Assembly (NCBI GenBank): GCA_036924085.1 | Contig: JAVGWX010000002.1 | Location: forward strand, 91,537,371 to 91,601,370 | DNA length: 64,000 nucleotides | Source of the DNA: Ariolimax columbianus | Taxonomy: Eukaryota > Mollusca > Gastropoda > Stylommatophora > Arionidae | Direction of reading: 5' to 3' | Shown here: positions 30,805 through 41,454 of the stretch, one piece after another | Layout: every line of letters begins with the position of its first letter | Numbering within the stretch: the first letter of the stretch is position 1 | Notes under the pieces: generated by a model | What the model was told of the DNA's origin: nothing | The model's input: the letters and a program-made list of their open reading frames with translations, nothing else | Database searches by the model: none | Made by a program: the position numbers and the translations under genes

Positions 30805-31260
30805 ATCACTTACCTGCTGTCTCTACTAAGACATCTCGAGATTACCCTCGAACCAAAAAAAGGCAGATGATAAATAGTATCTTCATCCCTACCCTGTGCT
30901 AACAATGCCAGACATGGACATTGAATAAAGCACAGGAACGAAAGTTAGCCACATGCAAAATGTTGTGCAGACTCTGCAGGGTCTTCTAAACCAGTATAAA
31001 GACGTTAAGTTAAGTTAAGAAAGGTCACTAACAACACATGAAGAGACAGAATCGCAAATATGAGTATTCGGGAGAAGGTTGGAACAATTCCCTGCCTACA
31101 GTACATTGAGCAGCATAGAATGAAATGGTTTGACGACATTGTTCATGCAATTTTCTACAGGAGAACATCAGGAAGAAGAGCGAGATGATAATGCTGTTTC
31201 GAATGTCCACAATGAGTTCTGAAATATCTTCCAAGACCAGGTTAGGCGCAAATTGTTTCG
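30805..31260 (+). pseudogene. L-CYQC LINE C-terminal fragment, copy 3
   Basis: Readable: LLRHLEITLEPKK, a shift, SIFIPTLC then a stop and QCQTWTLNKAQERKLATCKM (thumb, CYQC block with Y replaced by a stop). The frame is then cut by a 54-bp CR1-like insert (30968-31021) and resumes with VTNNT, IREKVGTIPCLQYIEQHRMK and WFDDIV. Alignable with copies 2 and 5. Confidence 0.75.
30968..31021 (+). mobile_element. 54-bp CR1-like LINE 3' terminus
   Basis: CAGACTCTGCAGGGTCTTCT and AAACCAGTATAAAGACGTTA match the 3' end seen at 2140-2197 and, inverted, at 8848-8905. It ends in (GTTAA)n. An extremely 5'-truncated insertion inside L-CYQC copy 3; no clear target duplication, as usual for CR1-type elements. 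Confidence 0.7.
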
Positions 31261-31261
31261 T

Positions 31262-31604
31262 TAACTAACATCCTACTTTAAACATCGTTGGCCAGTTCTT
31301 CACTGGTGTCTTCGACACACTTTTGTCACCATACACTGCCTGCATTCTGTGATGAATGTCAATTAGTCGACATCCTTCAGCTGTTAGAAACCAAATCAGC
31401 TCGCTGATCAACTTTGGACGGATTGCGTATCATGTCTGCCATGTTTTCAACGGTCTGCTGAGGAAACTGAGTCGGAGAATAATGCAATAATGCAAATTTA
31501 ACGGTTGGTATGTGTTGTTTACACCAGAAGTCACGTCATCGTCTGCACCGTACGAATGCTCACTTGTTGCAGATTGGTCCGGTTTCATTTGAACACGCCT
31601 CGTA
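31262..31604 (-). pseudogene. Mariner transposon 5' end: terminal repeat and transposase N-terminus
   Basis: The terminal segment 31602-31577 reads CGAGGCGTGTTCAAATGAAA on the minus strand, the form of a mariner inverted repeat, and matches the end at 54226-54250. Further in, after an Ala-Asp-Met start region, the frame reads EGCRLIDIHHRMQAVYGDKS and VKNWPTMFKVGC. This is the first helix-turn-helix of mariner transposase (xxIHxRMxxVYGDxxxSxxTVxxWxxxFK). One frameshift. The catalytic domain is absent. Confidence 0.78.
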
Positions 31605-31735
31605 GTTCGTGATAAGTCAACCCTACCTCTTACTTTCATGTTGCTTAACTGTATCTTAAATTGGAATAGGTACTTACGGACAGGCCATTCGAAATTCGTC
31701 ACAAATTTGATAGATCAACAGGTTGCACAATTAGA

Positions 31736-32455
31736 GGCACTCTCGATCAGTCCGCTGGGATCTTTGTGTATGACAAAGACTAGAATAGCACTACTGCCTC
31801 ACAGAGAGCATGATGTCGTGAGAGGCGACTGTATGACATGGCATAACACCGGCAATGGCTTGACTTGGCTTCGTTCATTCTGAATCTCCCACTACCAAAC
31901 ACTGAAAGGGCTTAAGTAGCAGAATGTAGATATTTGCACCTTTCGTTCCAACACATCCGACTTCAACAACCATTTTTTGAGTACTGGGTTAGCATTACCT
32001 CTTCGATCTCTTCTCCTTAGCCAGCATGCCCTGCTGCAGCCTGTTATCCAGGATCACCGCGTGGAGGTGTAGAAGGGTCTTGGCAACTTTGGTTCGCTGG
32101 CCCTGACACTAGCAGTCAGCTTATGGGTCGCTGACCACTCCAGCTCATGCGCTGCTCAGCATCTTGATCCATAACACCGGCTATGATTACGTTGTTTTTC
32201 TAAGAGCAGCATAGATGGCGCCTAACAGGCTGAGGGTCTACTTTGCTCTAGTGTTCGAGTCTATTAAGATGGGCTCTTACATCGGTTAACCGCCCTCCGC
32301 TGCACTTGTCCCAAAGCATCGAAGTTTTAATCTGCTCGAGCCTAGCCCGTTAAGCAGGAAATCCTCCTCGAGGATACACCCAGATCAAGCAAGAAGCTGG
32401 GACCTGCACAGGGGCATCTACCTTTGTAGAAGTACAGGTCGACTAACATTAGTAG
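31736..32455 (-). mobile_element. SRE-C copy 3, split by SRE-B copy 5
   Basis: Left part 31736-31857 and right part 32171-32455 together rebuild the full order of copy 1 in inverse. The break falls within ATAACACCGGC, which is present on both sides of SRE-B. It gives the uninterrupted length of SRE-C as about 390-400 bp. Confidence 0.85.
31858..32170 (+). mobile_element. SRE-B copy 5, inserted in SRE-C
   Basis: Starts GCTTGACTTGGCTTCGTTC and ends CAGCATCTTGATCC. Flanked by ATAACACCGGCAATG (31843-31857) and ATAACACCGGCTATG (32171-32185), a 15-bp duplication with one difference. It lacks about 45 bp of the early block between AGAATGTAG and ATATTTGCACC. Confidence 0.9.
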
Positions 32456-32789
32456 AGGCTGCGTACACAATGTCAGCTCTTTATGTTATGGAGAAGCTGA
32501 TTAAAATAAGAGAGATGGACATCCACGCAAACGGTCTTGTCAAATAGAGGCTTACAGAAAGGACATATGTTGTTTGCTTTCGCCTTATTTTTCTATTCTC
32601 CAAGGCAGTGTGCGTTGCGTATGCTTTTATTTTGCGCCTGTCGGCCCATGGCATCCAACTTCGGCATGCATTTTATGTAAGGGTTTGCCTCCACCTGTAT
32701 TTTCTAAGAGTTTGCTTCCCCGGGGTATCGGCATGTGCTGTGATTGGGGAGCGAACCCAGCACCTTCGGGTTGGGAGCCGTGTCAGAAG
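32456..32789. other. Unassigned stretch
   Basis: Nothing recognised. Confidence 0.4.
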
Positions 32790-33260
32790 AAAAGACAGAA
32801 AAAATGGAGAGAAGAATACGGAGAAGAAGACGAATACAAGGCGACAGGGGAGAAGAAAGAAGAGGAAGAAAAGGGGACTGGAGAAAATTGAGAGGGAGAC
32901 GGAGAAGTTGAGACATAAGAAAAGGAGATGAACACGATGAAAAGCACAGGCGAAAAGGGAGGAGAAAATGATGAAGAAAAGAGGACAGGAAAAGAGAAAT
33001 AAGAAAAGGGTGTTGAAGAATACGGTGCAGGAGAATAGGAATGAAAAGAAGATAATAAAAGATAAGAGATCCAAGGAGATGCAGAACAAGTAGAAGGAAT
33101 GAGAGAGATAAGACGAAGTAGAAGAAAAGGGAGAATATGATACGGAAGAGGAAGAGAATGACGAAATACGAAAAAACGTGGTGTAATAAGAGAAACAATA
33201 AGAAGACAAAGATACAGAATCAGAGTAGGAAGTAGAAGAAGTAGTTAACGAAGACGAAGT
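32790..33260 (+). repeat. Purine-rich degenerate simple repeat
   Basis: AGAAGA/GGAGAA-rich with irregular period. Ser/Phe-Leu-rich minus frames of 160-180 codons are by-products of this composition. Confidence 0.8.
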
Positions 33261-33611
33261 AGAAAGAGGATATTCAAATTACATAGTTTGGAAAATCGTA
33301 AGAATCACCGAAACAAAGAAAGTCTGACACCTAAAGTGGACAAAAGCGGAAGTTTAAAACTTACATACGTCAACACATGCTAGTTCATCGAACGCTCATA
33401 TCGATGACGCAATTACCCGCTATAATTGGTGTTGACAGACATGCAGCCGTTGCCTTGGTGAAGATATAGTGCCCTTTCTTCTTTCATCCACCAATTTGGA
33501 TATCTGTGTCAGGCTTGGTGTATTTATTTTAAAAATAAATTTTCTTTGTTGAAAACTGTGAATTTTGATACATTTATCTTTTTATTTTTAAAACTTTTTA
33601 CCAGATTCTGT

Positions 33612-33617
<6 letters not shown>
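33261..33617. other. Unassigned stretch
   Basis: Nothing recognised. Confidence 0.4.

Positions 33618-33662
<45 letters not shown>
33618..33662 (+). repeat. (GT)n(AT)n microsatellite
   Basis: About 24 bp of GT followed by about 20 bp of AT. Confidence 0.95.
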
Positions 33663-33849
33663 TGAAAGGAAAATAGACTATAAATATACTGTACAGATTA
33701 TTATTTATAAATGGATCAAAATCTGGAACAGGTCAAAAGCTTCTACTGTCTTAGTAATCTAATAACGAGAAATCGAAAACGTGATATGTACAACAGGAAG
33801 AGAAAGGAAATGAGAAATCTGTTTTCTCTAAAATGAGTCATGTTTTGAT

Positions 33850-34575
33850 CTGATGACCCGCTCCTCAGCTTAGCTGCGAGTCACAACTTCGTCTCCAGCT
33901 GACCCTGTCTAGAGCCACCGGTCCAATGTGTGGTAAGTGCTCTTCTAGAGGCATCTCGGAAGTTGGAGCATACAGCAACGTAGTCTGACCAACGCATTGG
34001 AGGTCTTCCCCGCGATCTCTTCTTACCTCGGCAGTACCAGACTGATGTCGGTGTGCTCCGTCGATCATCGTTTCGTCTCAACGTGTGACCTGCCCATTTA
34101 CGTTTTGCCTTGTCTGCATGGACTACCGGATCCTTCACCAGGGACAACCGTCTTATGTCAGAATTGTGGAGATCTTGCATACGTTGATTCCGGAGAGTGA
34201 TTCTGACCAAGCATCTCTCAAGAGAGGCCTGGGTCACTTTCAATTTGTCATCCAGTGAATTTTGTTAGTGTCCATGTCTCGATACCGTAGCACATGGCAG
34301 GGAATACAGTGGAATTAAAGAGGGAGGCTCGTAAGTCCTTGTCATGGCAACCGTCCAGGACCGTGTTAATAGACGAGAAAACTGCCCAACCCGCGCGGCG
34401 AAGGTCTTGTCAGTTCAGGTTCCAGATTATTCTCCATATTTAGAAGGCGCCCAAGATTAATGTACTCGTTCACATCTTCTAATCGTACCTCGCCGAAGAA
34501 GACTGGATCACAAGTGGCGAAGCGATTTAGCAACACTTTTTGTGTTCGAGACATTCATCTCCAGTCTCGGTTTCC
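33850..34575 (-). pseudogene. L-GRP LINE RT C-terminal half, copy 3
   Basis: Reading down: VLLNRFATCDPVFFGEVRLE, DVNEYINLGRLLNMENNLEP (YLG strand), a shifted SIN/VLDGCHDKDLRASLFNS stretch, FPAMCYGIETWTL-like thumb near 34300, then one open frame at 34243-33881. That frame has KVTQASLERCLVRITLRNQR, RKWAGHTLRRNDDRR and GKKRSRGRPPMRWSDYV, and ends after the WTGGSRQ block. Best L-GRP copy; upstream palm missing. Confidence 0.8.
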
Positions 34576-34599
34576 TGCCCTCTCAATCGAGTATCTGCA

Positions 34600-34925
34600 T
34601 TTTTTCATGAGTCATGTATTGACATTATTTCACGAGTCATGCATTGACATTATTTCATGAGTCGTGCATTGACATTATTTCATGAGTCGTGCATTGACAT
34701 TATTTCATGAGTCGTGCATTGACATTATTTCATGAGTCGTGCATTGACATTATTTCACGAGTCATGCATTGACATTATTTCACGAGTCATGCATTGACAT
34801 TATTTCATGAGTCATGCATTGATATTATTTCATGAGTCATGTATTGACATTATTTCATGAGTCATGCATTGACATTATTTCATGAGTCATGCATTGACAT
34901 TATTTCATGAGTCATGCATTGACAT
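34600..34925 (+). repeat. 25-bp x 13 minisatellite
   Basis: Unit CATGAGTCGTGCATTGACAT TATTT, with ATGAGTCATGCAT variants. It starts at the 5' border of L-GRP copy 3. Confidence 0.93.
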
Positions 34926-35344
34926 ATAATCACGACGCTCACAAATTAGAAATGACAGTGATCAGGTGTTGTATACTCAGCTCTACTGTAAGACGTACAA
35001 CCAACGTCTCCAGGCAATCGCTGGCTACCTAAATAGGCAGTACTCTCACTAGGGAGACGAATATGAACTGTGAGGTCAATAAGAGGTTTGCAAAGGCGAG
35101 CTCTGCGTTTATGATTTTCCAAGTAAGCGTCTGGAACCGACATATATGTCTTATATGTCTTTAAATTTGCATTGGTCATATAGGGGATCACATCACACTG
35201 CAATATTAAAGGCAATGACGATGCAGAAAAACTAGCAAAGTTGAGAGAGCTTCCCCACAAACAGACCTGACCATCACATATAATGACGCCTAGATAATAA
35301 TTCAAGCTACCTTCAGGGGAACTTGGGCTGATCAACACGCCGAC
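34926..35344. other. Unassigned stretch
   Basis: A minus frame of 130 codons (35338-34946) has no motif I recognise. Noted only because it is open over most of the gap. Confidence 0.35.
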
Positions 35345-35570
35345 GATCGAAAAGAGTTATTTTAACTAGAGAAGAGCAAGTCATCATCTTCAAACTGAGA
35401 ACTGGACATAACAGACTCAATGGTCATCTTTGCAACAAAATGATTATTAGGAAAGATGACAAATGGCCATATGGGGAGCATACCATGACCATGGAACACA
35501 TCCTGCAAAGTTGCATGCTCACGCAGAAGGAGAGAGAACAGTACAGATGAAACAAAGCCTCTATTTAGAT
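35345..35570 (+). pseudogene. L-RNH-type LINE C-terminal tail
   Basis: REEQVIIFKLRTGHNRLNGH, then LCNKMII, and MTMEHILQSCMLTQKERE before TGA at about 35550. Same tail as 16485-16865 (NRREQVVVFRLRTGHNRL). The first Cys pair of the knuckle (CxCG) is replaced by KWPYGEH here. Preceded by unassigned sequence, followed by SRE-B copy 6. Confidence 0.8.
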
Positions 35571-35587
35571 AAAACATACACGACCCA

Positions 35588-36035
35588 AAACTGGATGCTA
35601 GCGTCAGCGTCAGCGACCCACAGCTGGATGCCAACGTCAGGTCCAGCGACCCACAACTGGATGCCAGCGTCAGGGCCAGCTACCCACAGCTGGATGCTAG
35701 TGTCAGGACCAGCGACCCACAGCTAGAGGCCAGCGTCAGGGTCAACGACCCACAGCTAGATGCCAGCGTCAGGGCCAGCGACCCACAGCTGCCGAGTTCC
35801 ATCATCACCTCCACGTGGTAATCCTTGATAACAGGTTGCTACAGGGCAGACTGGCTATGTAGATGGTGTCGAAGAGGGAAGGCTAACCACTACCCAAAAA
35901 TATCTTGCTGAAGTCGGATGTGTCGGACAGAAATGAGCATATATGGCAGTCAAGCTGTAAACTACGACACAATGCATTTCGTTCTCTGGACTACATCCTC
36001 CTACTTACAAAGACCCTTTCAGGGCATAGTAGAAG
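35588..36035 (-). mobile_element. SRE-B copy 6 with 33-bp x 6 expansion
   Basis: From 35789 on, a normal inverted SRE-B. Before it, six units (35591-35788) of CTGGATGCTAGCGTCAGGGC plus CAGCGACCCACAG. This segment occurs once or one and a half times in other copies (the CTGACGCTAGCAGTCAGC block), so it was amplified locally. Confidence 0.9.
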
Positions 36036-36564
36036 GGATTTAGAACGAAAGACGGAGAAGAAATATAACAAAGACAATACAAACAATAACACCAATAACC
36101 AAGCCATATCCCCCCCAAGGACAGAACACTGACGTCAAAACATTCGACCAGCCAATCCTTAAGGCATTACTGAGCTTTATTGTGGCTTTAACACAATGTC
36201 TGTCTTACGGAGACGGACATATGCAAAAGTAGGACGCTTTCTCTCTCGTTGCTTTCCGTCACCTTACATCCCCTGAGCTGTTTTCTTGTATCCTTTATTT
36301 CCGGCGAACGCTCGTGCATCCGTGCCTTGCTGATTGTTATCGATCTACCCTTTTAGTTCCATCCTCATTTCCGCGACAATGTCCTTGACCTGATTTTCAC
36401 GTTCGGTTCAATGAGATAAGGGATCGCGGAGACCTAGGCAGGGATACATATATTAAAGAGGGGTGGATTAAAGGGTGGTAGATACAGAGCTAGATCAGGT
36501 TGTCTTCTGTGCCCGGTGTGCAAAAATATCTAAAGGTTTAGTGCAGAAGAGACCGATGGCATGT
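36036..36564. other. Unassigned stretch
   Basis: Nothing recognised. Confidence 0.4.
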
Positions 36565-36622
36565 CGCAGAGGCAGGCAGGCAGGCAGACAGACAGACAAG
36601 TAGATGGACGGATAGATAGATG

Positions 36623-36689
<67 letters not shown>

Positions 36690-36786
36690 TTGTAGATAGA
36701 TAGGTATGTAGATATATGGATGGATGGATGGATGGATGGATGGACATGGATGGATGGACATGGACATGGATGGATGGACATGGACA
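36565..36786 (+). repeat. Compound (GGCA)(GACA)(GATA)(GGAT) microsatellite
   Basis: GATA core about 36608-36700, flanked by GGCA/GACA and GGAT blocks. Ser/Ile/Tyr-Leu frames on the minus strand are artefacts. Confidence 0.95.
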
Positions 36787-37114
36787 AGTCAAGATACGAT
36801 ATATAATATATATAAGATACGGTATAAAAGGCAGACATGTATGTAGATAAGTAAATGCCTCTAGGCAGATTTAACTGTATTGCATTTATTCACTGTCTGC
36901 ACTTGTCATGCAGCACATTGTTCGCATTTTCTGTCGAATGTCTGTCTACACATTTCACTCTGTCTATTCTAGTGATAAATCAGGGTTGCAATCATTTCGT
37001 TTCGTGTGTTGTGATCTTTCGTTCTTGAGTCTTGGTATGTGTCCTTATCTGACTCTGACAGTATAGAGTTTCTCCGAACTTACTGTAAAATTGTATTTTT
37101 TAACATATATTTAC
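36787..37114. other. Unassigned stretch
   Basis: Nothing recognised. Confidence 0.4.
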
Positions 37115-37230
37115 ATACACGCACGCACGCACACATACACTTTACAAAAATATACATGCACACGCACACGAACACGCACACACACACTCACACACGCACA
37201 CACACACACGCATATATATATATATATATG
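37115..37230 (+). repeat. (CA)n(TA)n microsatellite, left flank of SRE-D
   Basis: CACGCA/CACACA run ending in about ten TA units at 37213-37229. Confidence 0.9.
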
Positions 37231-37988
37231 ATATTCGTCCATCACAAGTGATAAAGAACACTCTTTTTGATCAGCCGTGTGGACACTCTTTTCTCTTGCT
37301 GTGTCCGCTGAAACGGGTGACCTGCGCGGTGATTTGGATTAAAGTGAGGAAGAACCTGCACCTTTTGTCAACCTCACTCTCTGTTCCTGACCTACATTTG
37401 GCCAGTAGCAAGAATTTGTCGAGAGGACTGGAGATAGCACAGGATGTAGATTTTTTCCTGAGGATTTACTCCCGAAGCCTTTCCCGTAAACAGGTATCCT
37501 GCAAGGTAGAGGAGGGGGTGACATATATCGATGTGTGTCGTGCATTTCCTATAACCGCAAGAGGCCTTAGGGACATCACTCAGCGTGTGAGTGATGGTGT
37601 TTTGTGCATCTCTCCCGGGTCGTGTTCTAGTCCATTATGGCTGTGTCTAAATTTCAGTCACATCAAAACCGACCTGTCTGCGGCTAGAGCGAAAGGAGCC
37701 AATCTCGTGAAGTTCAGCTGTGTTAACTAGACCGTGAAAATACGACACACGTTTAAGCATATTGTTATTCATTTAGCCGATGTCCAGGCCAGGATAATCG
37801 GATAAAATTAACGCAAAAAACAACGAATTGACCAATCCAAATGGAAAAGACACGTTTTTGTGAACACAAGTGTAAGTCGTCGACTAGTGTGAATTCCAGG
37901 CTAACCCGTGACCTGACGGCATTTATAATGAACTAAAACACCAGAGCAATGTAAACACGTAGTCGATAGGGCGCCATCATTGCCGCTC
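37231..37988 (+). mobile_element. SRE-D copy 2
   Basis: About 758 bp aligned with 63166-63882. Start GATATTCGTCCATCACAAGT; CTTGCTGTGTCCGCTGAAA; GACTGGAGATAGCA; CAGCGTGTGAGTGA; AACACAAGTGTAAGTCG; CGACTAGTGTGAATTCCAGG; end near GGCGCCATCATTGCCGCTC. A 160-codon plus frame (37248-37730) is not kept in the other copy, so noncoding is more likely. Microsatellites lie on both sides. Confidence 0.85.
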
Positions 37989-38262
37989 TTTTCATTCATA
38001 CATACAAACATGCATGCACGCACACACGCACGCACGCACTCACACACGCACGCACGCACGCACTCACACACGCACGCACTCACACACGCACGCACACACA
38101 CACACACTCTCACACACACACACACACATGCACGCACACACACACACACATACAAACAATACATACATGCATACATACATACACACACATACATACACAC
38201 ACATGCAATCACACGCATACGCACACATACACATACCCACACATATACACACATACACACAT
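37989..38262 (+). repeat. (CA)n/(CATA)n microsatellite, right flank of SRE-D
   Basis: CGCACGCA, CACACA and ACATACAT mixtures. Confidence 0.95.
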
Positions 38263-38464
38263 AAATAAAAATGGCGGACAACACTGTTAGTGCTTGCATA
38301 AAACAGCAAATGTTATAAAGTTTCACAAACGACTGCAATGACAATACAGTGATGAGACACTCAGCTGCAGTAAGCCATTTGCATGGTGTAAACGTTTTAG
38401 AGAAGGCGTCCGCGAGTGATGATCCCGGTCATGGTGACTCTCAATCCACCACAGTCATTCCTGT

Positions 38465-38935
38465 GAATATCCAGATTATGGAACGCCTTATCCTAGATGT
38501 TCATTTACTTCCCCGTTCTGCCAATATCAACAGTGAACAGTACATACACAATTTAAGTGATGTTTTTAACCCTCTGCGGAAAAATGGCCTGCTTTGATGA
38601 CAAAGAGCTTTCTGCTCCTGCAAGATAACTCTGGACCTCATACAGTTCACCGCACTATGTGCCATCTGCAGAAACTCGGCTGGGAGGTATTGCCATATCC
38701 GCCTTACAGCCCAGACCCCGCTCCAAGCGATTTCCAAGTGTTTGAACCCCTAAAAGAATTCACGGGAGGTCAGTATTTCAGCACTATTAACGAAGTGAAA
38801 CAGGCTTTCCTGGATTGGTTCAGACATACTGACAAATCTTTCTACACTGAAGCTCTTCAAGCATTACTTAAACGCTGATATCATTGCATAAACGTTGTAG
38901 ATGATCATATTTTTAAAAGGCATTTTGACTACTTG
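38465..38935 (+). pseudogene. Mariner transposase C-terminal third
   Basis: SANINSEQYIHNLSDV (about 38518-38565) and, after two stops and a shift, the frame 38594-38878 with QDNSGPHTVHRT, LPYPPYSPDPAPSDFQVFEP and FLDWFRHTDKSFYTEALQAL. DNSGPH carries the second catalytic Asp and PAPSDF the third, about 34 residues apart: the mariner DD34D spacing. The first Asp and DNA-binding part are missing. The 3' end is interrupted at 38936 by SRE-B copy 7 and seems to resume at 39319. Confidence 0.9.
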
Positions 38936-39308
38936 GCTTGGCTTGGCTTCGTTCGTTCTCAATCTCCCGCTACCAAACCCTGAAAGGGCTTAAGTAGCAG
39001 AATGTAGTCTAGAGAACGGAATGCGTTGTGTCGTAGTTACAGCTTGACTGCGATATTTCCACCTTTCGGTCCAACACATCTGACTTCAGCAAGCATTTTT
39101 TAGTACCAGGCTAGCATTCCCTCTTTTATCCCTTCTCTGATCCCTTCTTCGTAGCCAATCTGCTCTGTTGTAGCCTGTTATCCAGGATCTCCGCGTGGAG
39201 GTGTAGAAGGGTCTTGGCAGCTCTAGTTTGCTGGCCCTGACGCTAGCAGTCAGCCATGGGTCGCTGACCACTGCAGCTCATGCACTACTCAGCATCTTGA
39301 TCCCATTA
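38936..39308 (+). mobile_element. SRE-B copy 7, full length, perfect target duplication
   Basis: Starts GCTTGGCTTGGCTTCGTTCG and ends CTCAGCATCTTGATCCCATTA. Flanked by TGACTACTTG at 38926-38935 and at 39309-39318, identical over 10 bp. It defines SRE-B as 373 bp with no poly(A) and no obvious terminal inverted repeat. The target is a mariner relic. Confidence 0.92.
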
Positions 39309-39353
39309 TGACTACTTGAAAAAAGGCTTTGTTTGACATTAGCTCCCCTCGAA

Positions 39354-39545
39354 CACACATATACACAATTACACACACGCACACACGAACACACGCACGC
39401 ACGCACGTACGCACGAACGCCCGTCAACGTGTACATGCACATACATACACACACACGTACACGCGTACATAAGCATTTCTACACATTTACGCATGCATGA
39501 ACATACATACACTTATATACTCACACACATGTGCCTACATACATA
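39354..39545 (+). repeat. CA-rich degenerate microsatellite
   Basis: ACACAC/ACGCACG/ACATACAT mixture. Confidence 0.9.
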
Positions 39546-39829
39546 TGAATTACTATACAGTAACACACATCACACATACGAGATAAGATACAAAAATGCA
39601 TCTAGATTGGCATCATAATTCCGTTACCACTGAATACTGAAAGAAATTGCAATGCGCAGGTTGACCTCTGGATCTAATGACCTGGTAGACTGAGTTACGT
39701 ATGCCCTGCTCGTTTGATTTGTTTGCTATAGTGCTTTGTTCTTACTCGCGTGCAGATTATTCCTCGCATTGTCGAGGCGGAAAAATCGAACCACGAATTT
39801 GCATCAAATTGGTGAAACTTTTAAAAACA

Positions 39830-40145
39830 AATTCTTACATTTACACACCTTGAGGTGGTTGACGGACTGAACCTGTGGAATGTGGTGATTCGCACGAAAT
39901 TGCTGCACGAGTTGCAATGACTAGGCATGCGCATTGTCATGATAGTGTTGCCACTCATAACTGTTGCGTCGAAGAGCGAAACTGAACCGAGGCTAATGAG
40001 GAAATCTACAGACAACTTTATAATTGTGATCTGGCGATTACCCAGGACCGGGGGCATGCACATGTTTGACATTGTTTTCACTGTTGCTGGTTGTGAACTT
40101 ACCAGACCGTTCATCAATCACAACACTTTAACCACAATCTTTTAA
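39830..40145 (-). pseudogene. Internally deleted mariner transposase
   Basis: A minus frame (40117-39955) contains VSSQPATVKTMSN, PVLGNRQITIIKLSVDFLIS and LGSV: the linker and second helix-turn-helix of mariner transposase (GNRxITIxxLSxxLxISxGSV). About ten codons later, in another frame, comes HYHDNAHA then a stop and LQLVQQFRANHHIPQVQ, the block around the second catalytic Asp (HHDNAxxH). The first catalytic part is missing between them, so an internal deletion joined the two. Confidence 0.75.
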
Positions 40146-40215
40146 ATCTGCATACCACTCATGAATCGGGGTACGACTCTTGTAAGGCTCTCAGCAAAAT
40201 ATCTGCAACTTTAAG

Positions 40216-41220
40216 TGCATGTTTTACATGTGACAACTTCTTGTGTGGCTCCAAACAGGATAGACAACTTTTTTGTGTGGCTCCAAACAGGATAGACAAC
40301 TTCTTGTGTGGCTCCAAACAGGATAGACAACTTTTTTGTGTGGCTCCAAACAGGATAGACGTCGTTTTGTGTGGCTAGTATAGACAACTTCTTGTGTTGC
40401 TCCAAACAGGATAGACGTCGTTTTGTGTGGCTAGGATAGACAACTTCTTGTATTGCTCAAACAGGATAGACGTCTTTTTGTGTGGCTAGGATAGACAACT
40501 TCTTGTGTTGCTCCAAAACAGGATAGACGTCGTTTTGTGTGGTTAGGATAGACAACTTCTTGTATTGCTCAAACAGGATAGACGTCTTTTTGTGTGGCTA
40601 GGATAGACAACTTCTTGTGTTGCTCCAAAACAGGATAGACGTCGTTTTGTATGGCTCGAAACAGGATAAACTTCTTGTGTGGCTTGAAACAGGATAGACT
40701 TCTTGTGTGGCTCGAAACAGGATAGACGTTTTGTGTGGCTCGAAACAGGATAGACTTCTTGTGTGGCTCGAAACAGGATAGACATATTCTTGTGTGGCTC
40801 GAAACAGGATAGACGTTTTGTGTGGCTCAAAACAGAATAGATGTTTTGTGTGGCTCGAAACAGGATAGACGTTGTGTGTGGCTCGAAACAGGATAGACAG
40901 ATTCTTGTGTGGCTCGAAACAGGATAAACTTCTTGTGTGGCTCGAAACAGGATAGATGTTTTGTGTGGCTCGAAACAGGATAGACGTTTTGTGTGGCTCG
41001 AAACAGGATAGATTTTTTGTGTGGCTCGAAACAGGATAGACAGATTCTTGTGTGGCTCGAAACAGGATAGACAGCTTCTTGTGTGGTTCCAAACAGGATA
41101 GACAACTTCTTGTGTGGTTCCAAACAGGGTAGACAACTTCTTGTGTTGCTCCAAACAGGATAGACGACGTCTTTTATGGCTCGAAACAAAATGGACAAAG
41201 TCTTGTATGTCCACAACAAA
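40216..41220 (-). repeat. 29-36 bp minisatellite, about 30 units
   Basis: Units contain TTGTGTGGCTCGAAACAGGA TAGAC with variable linkers. Changes in linker length define subgroups (29, 32, 36 bp). Frames of 130-223 codons on the minus strand arise from it and drift between frames, so no protein is called. Confidence 0.93.
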
Positions 41221-41454
41221 TTACGGGACTCTTGCTTGCTTGATATGAAACATTAACACAATCCTGAATGAACCTTTCACTTTTGGATGGGAAGAAGAAC
41301 AATGGCCTAAGGCAGGTGTCGTAAACGTATACCATCCCAGGTGCCGCAGGACGATACGTTTAAGGGCCACTGGCAGCCAGTACGTAAAGACGTGTGCGTT
41401 TCTTATCCTTCCTTGTTGTATTCTAGGAGACCATTTGGAGTACAACATTTTGCT
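41221..41454. other. Unassigned stretch
   Basis: Nothing recognised. Confidence 0.4.

Noticed and set aside
34600..34925. CRISPR-like array (25-bp regular repeats)
   Set aside because: Units are contiguous with no spacers, in a eukaryotic repeat setting. The same applies to every other regular array here.
37248..37730. 160-codon frame in SRE-D as a gene
   Set aside because: The aligned SRE-D copy at 63166 does not keep the frame and no motif is present.
40543..41219. 223-codon minus frame with SHTKRLSCFEPHK repeats
   Set aside because: Minisatellite with variable linkers; several frames show the same peptide in turn.
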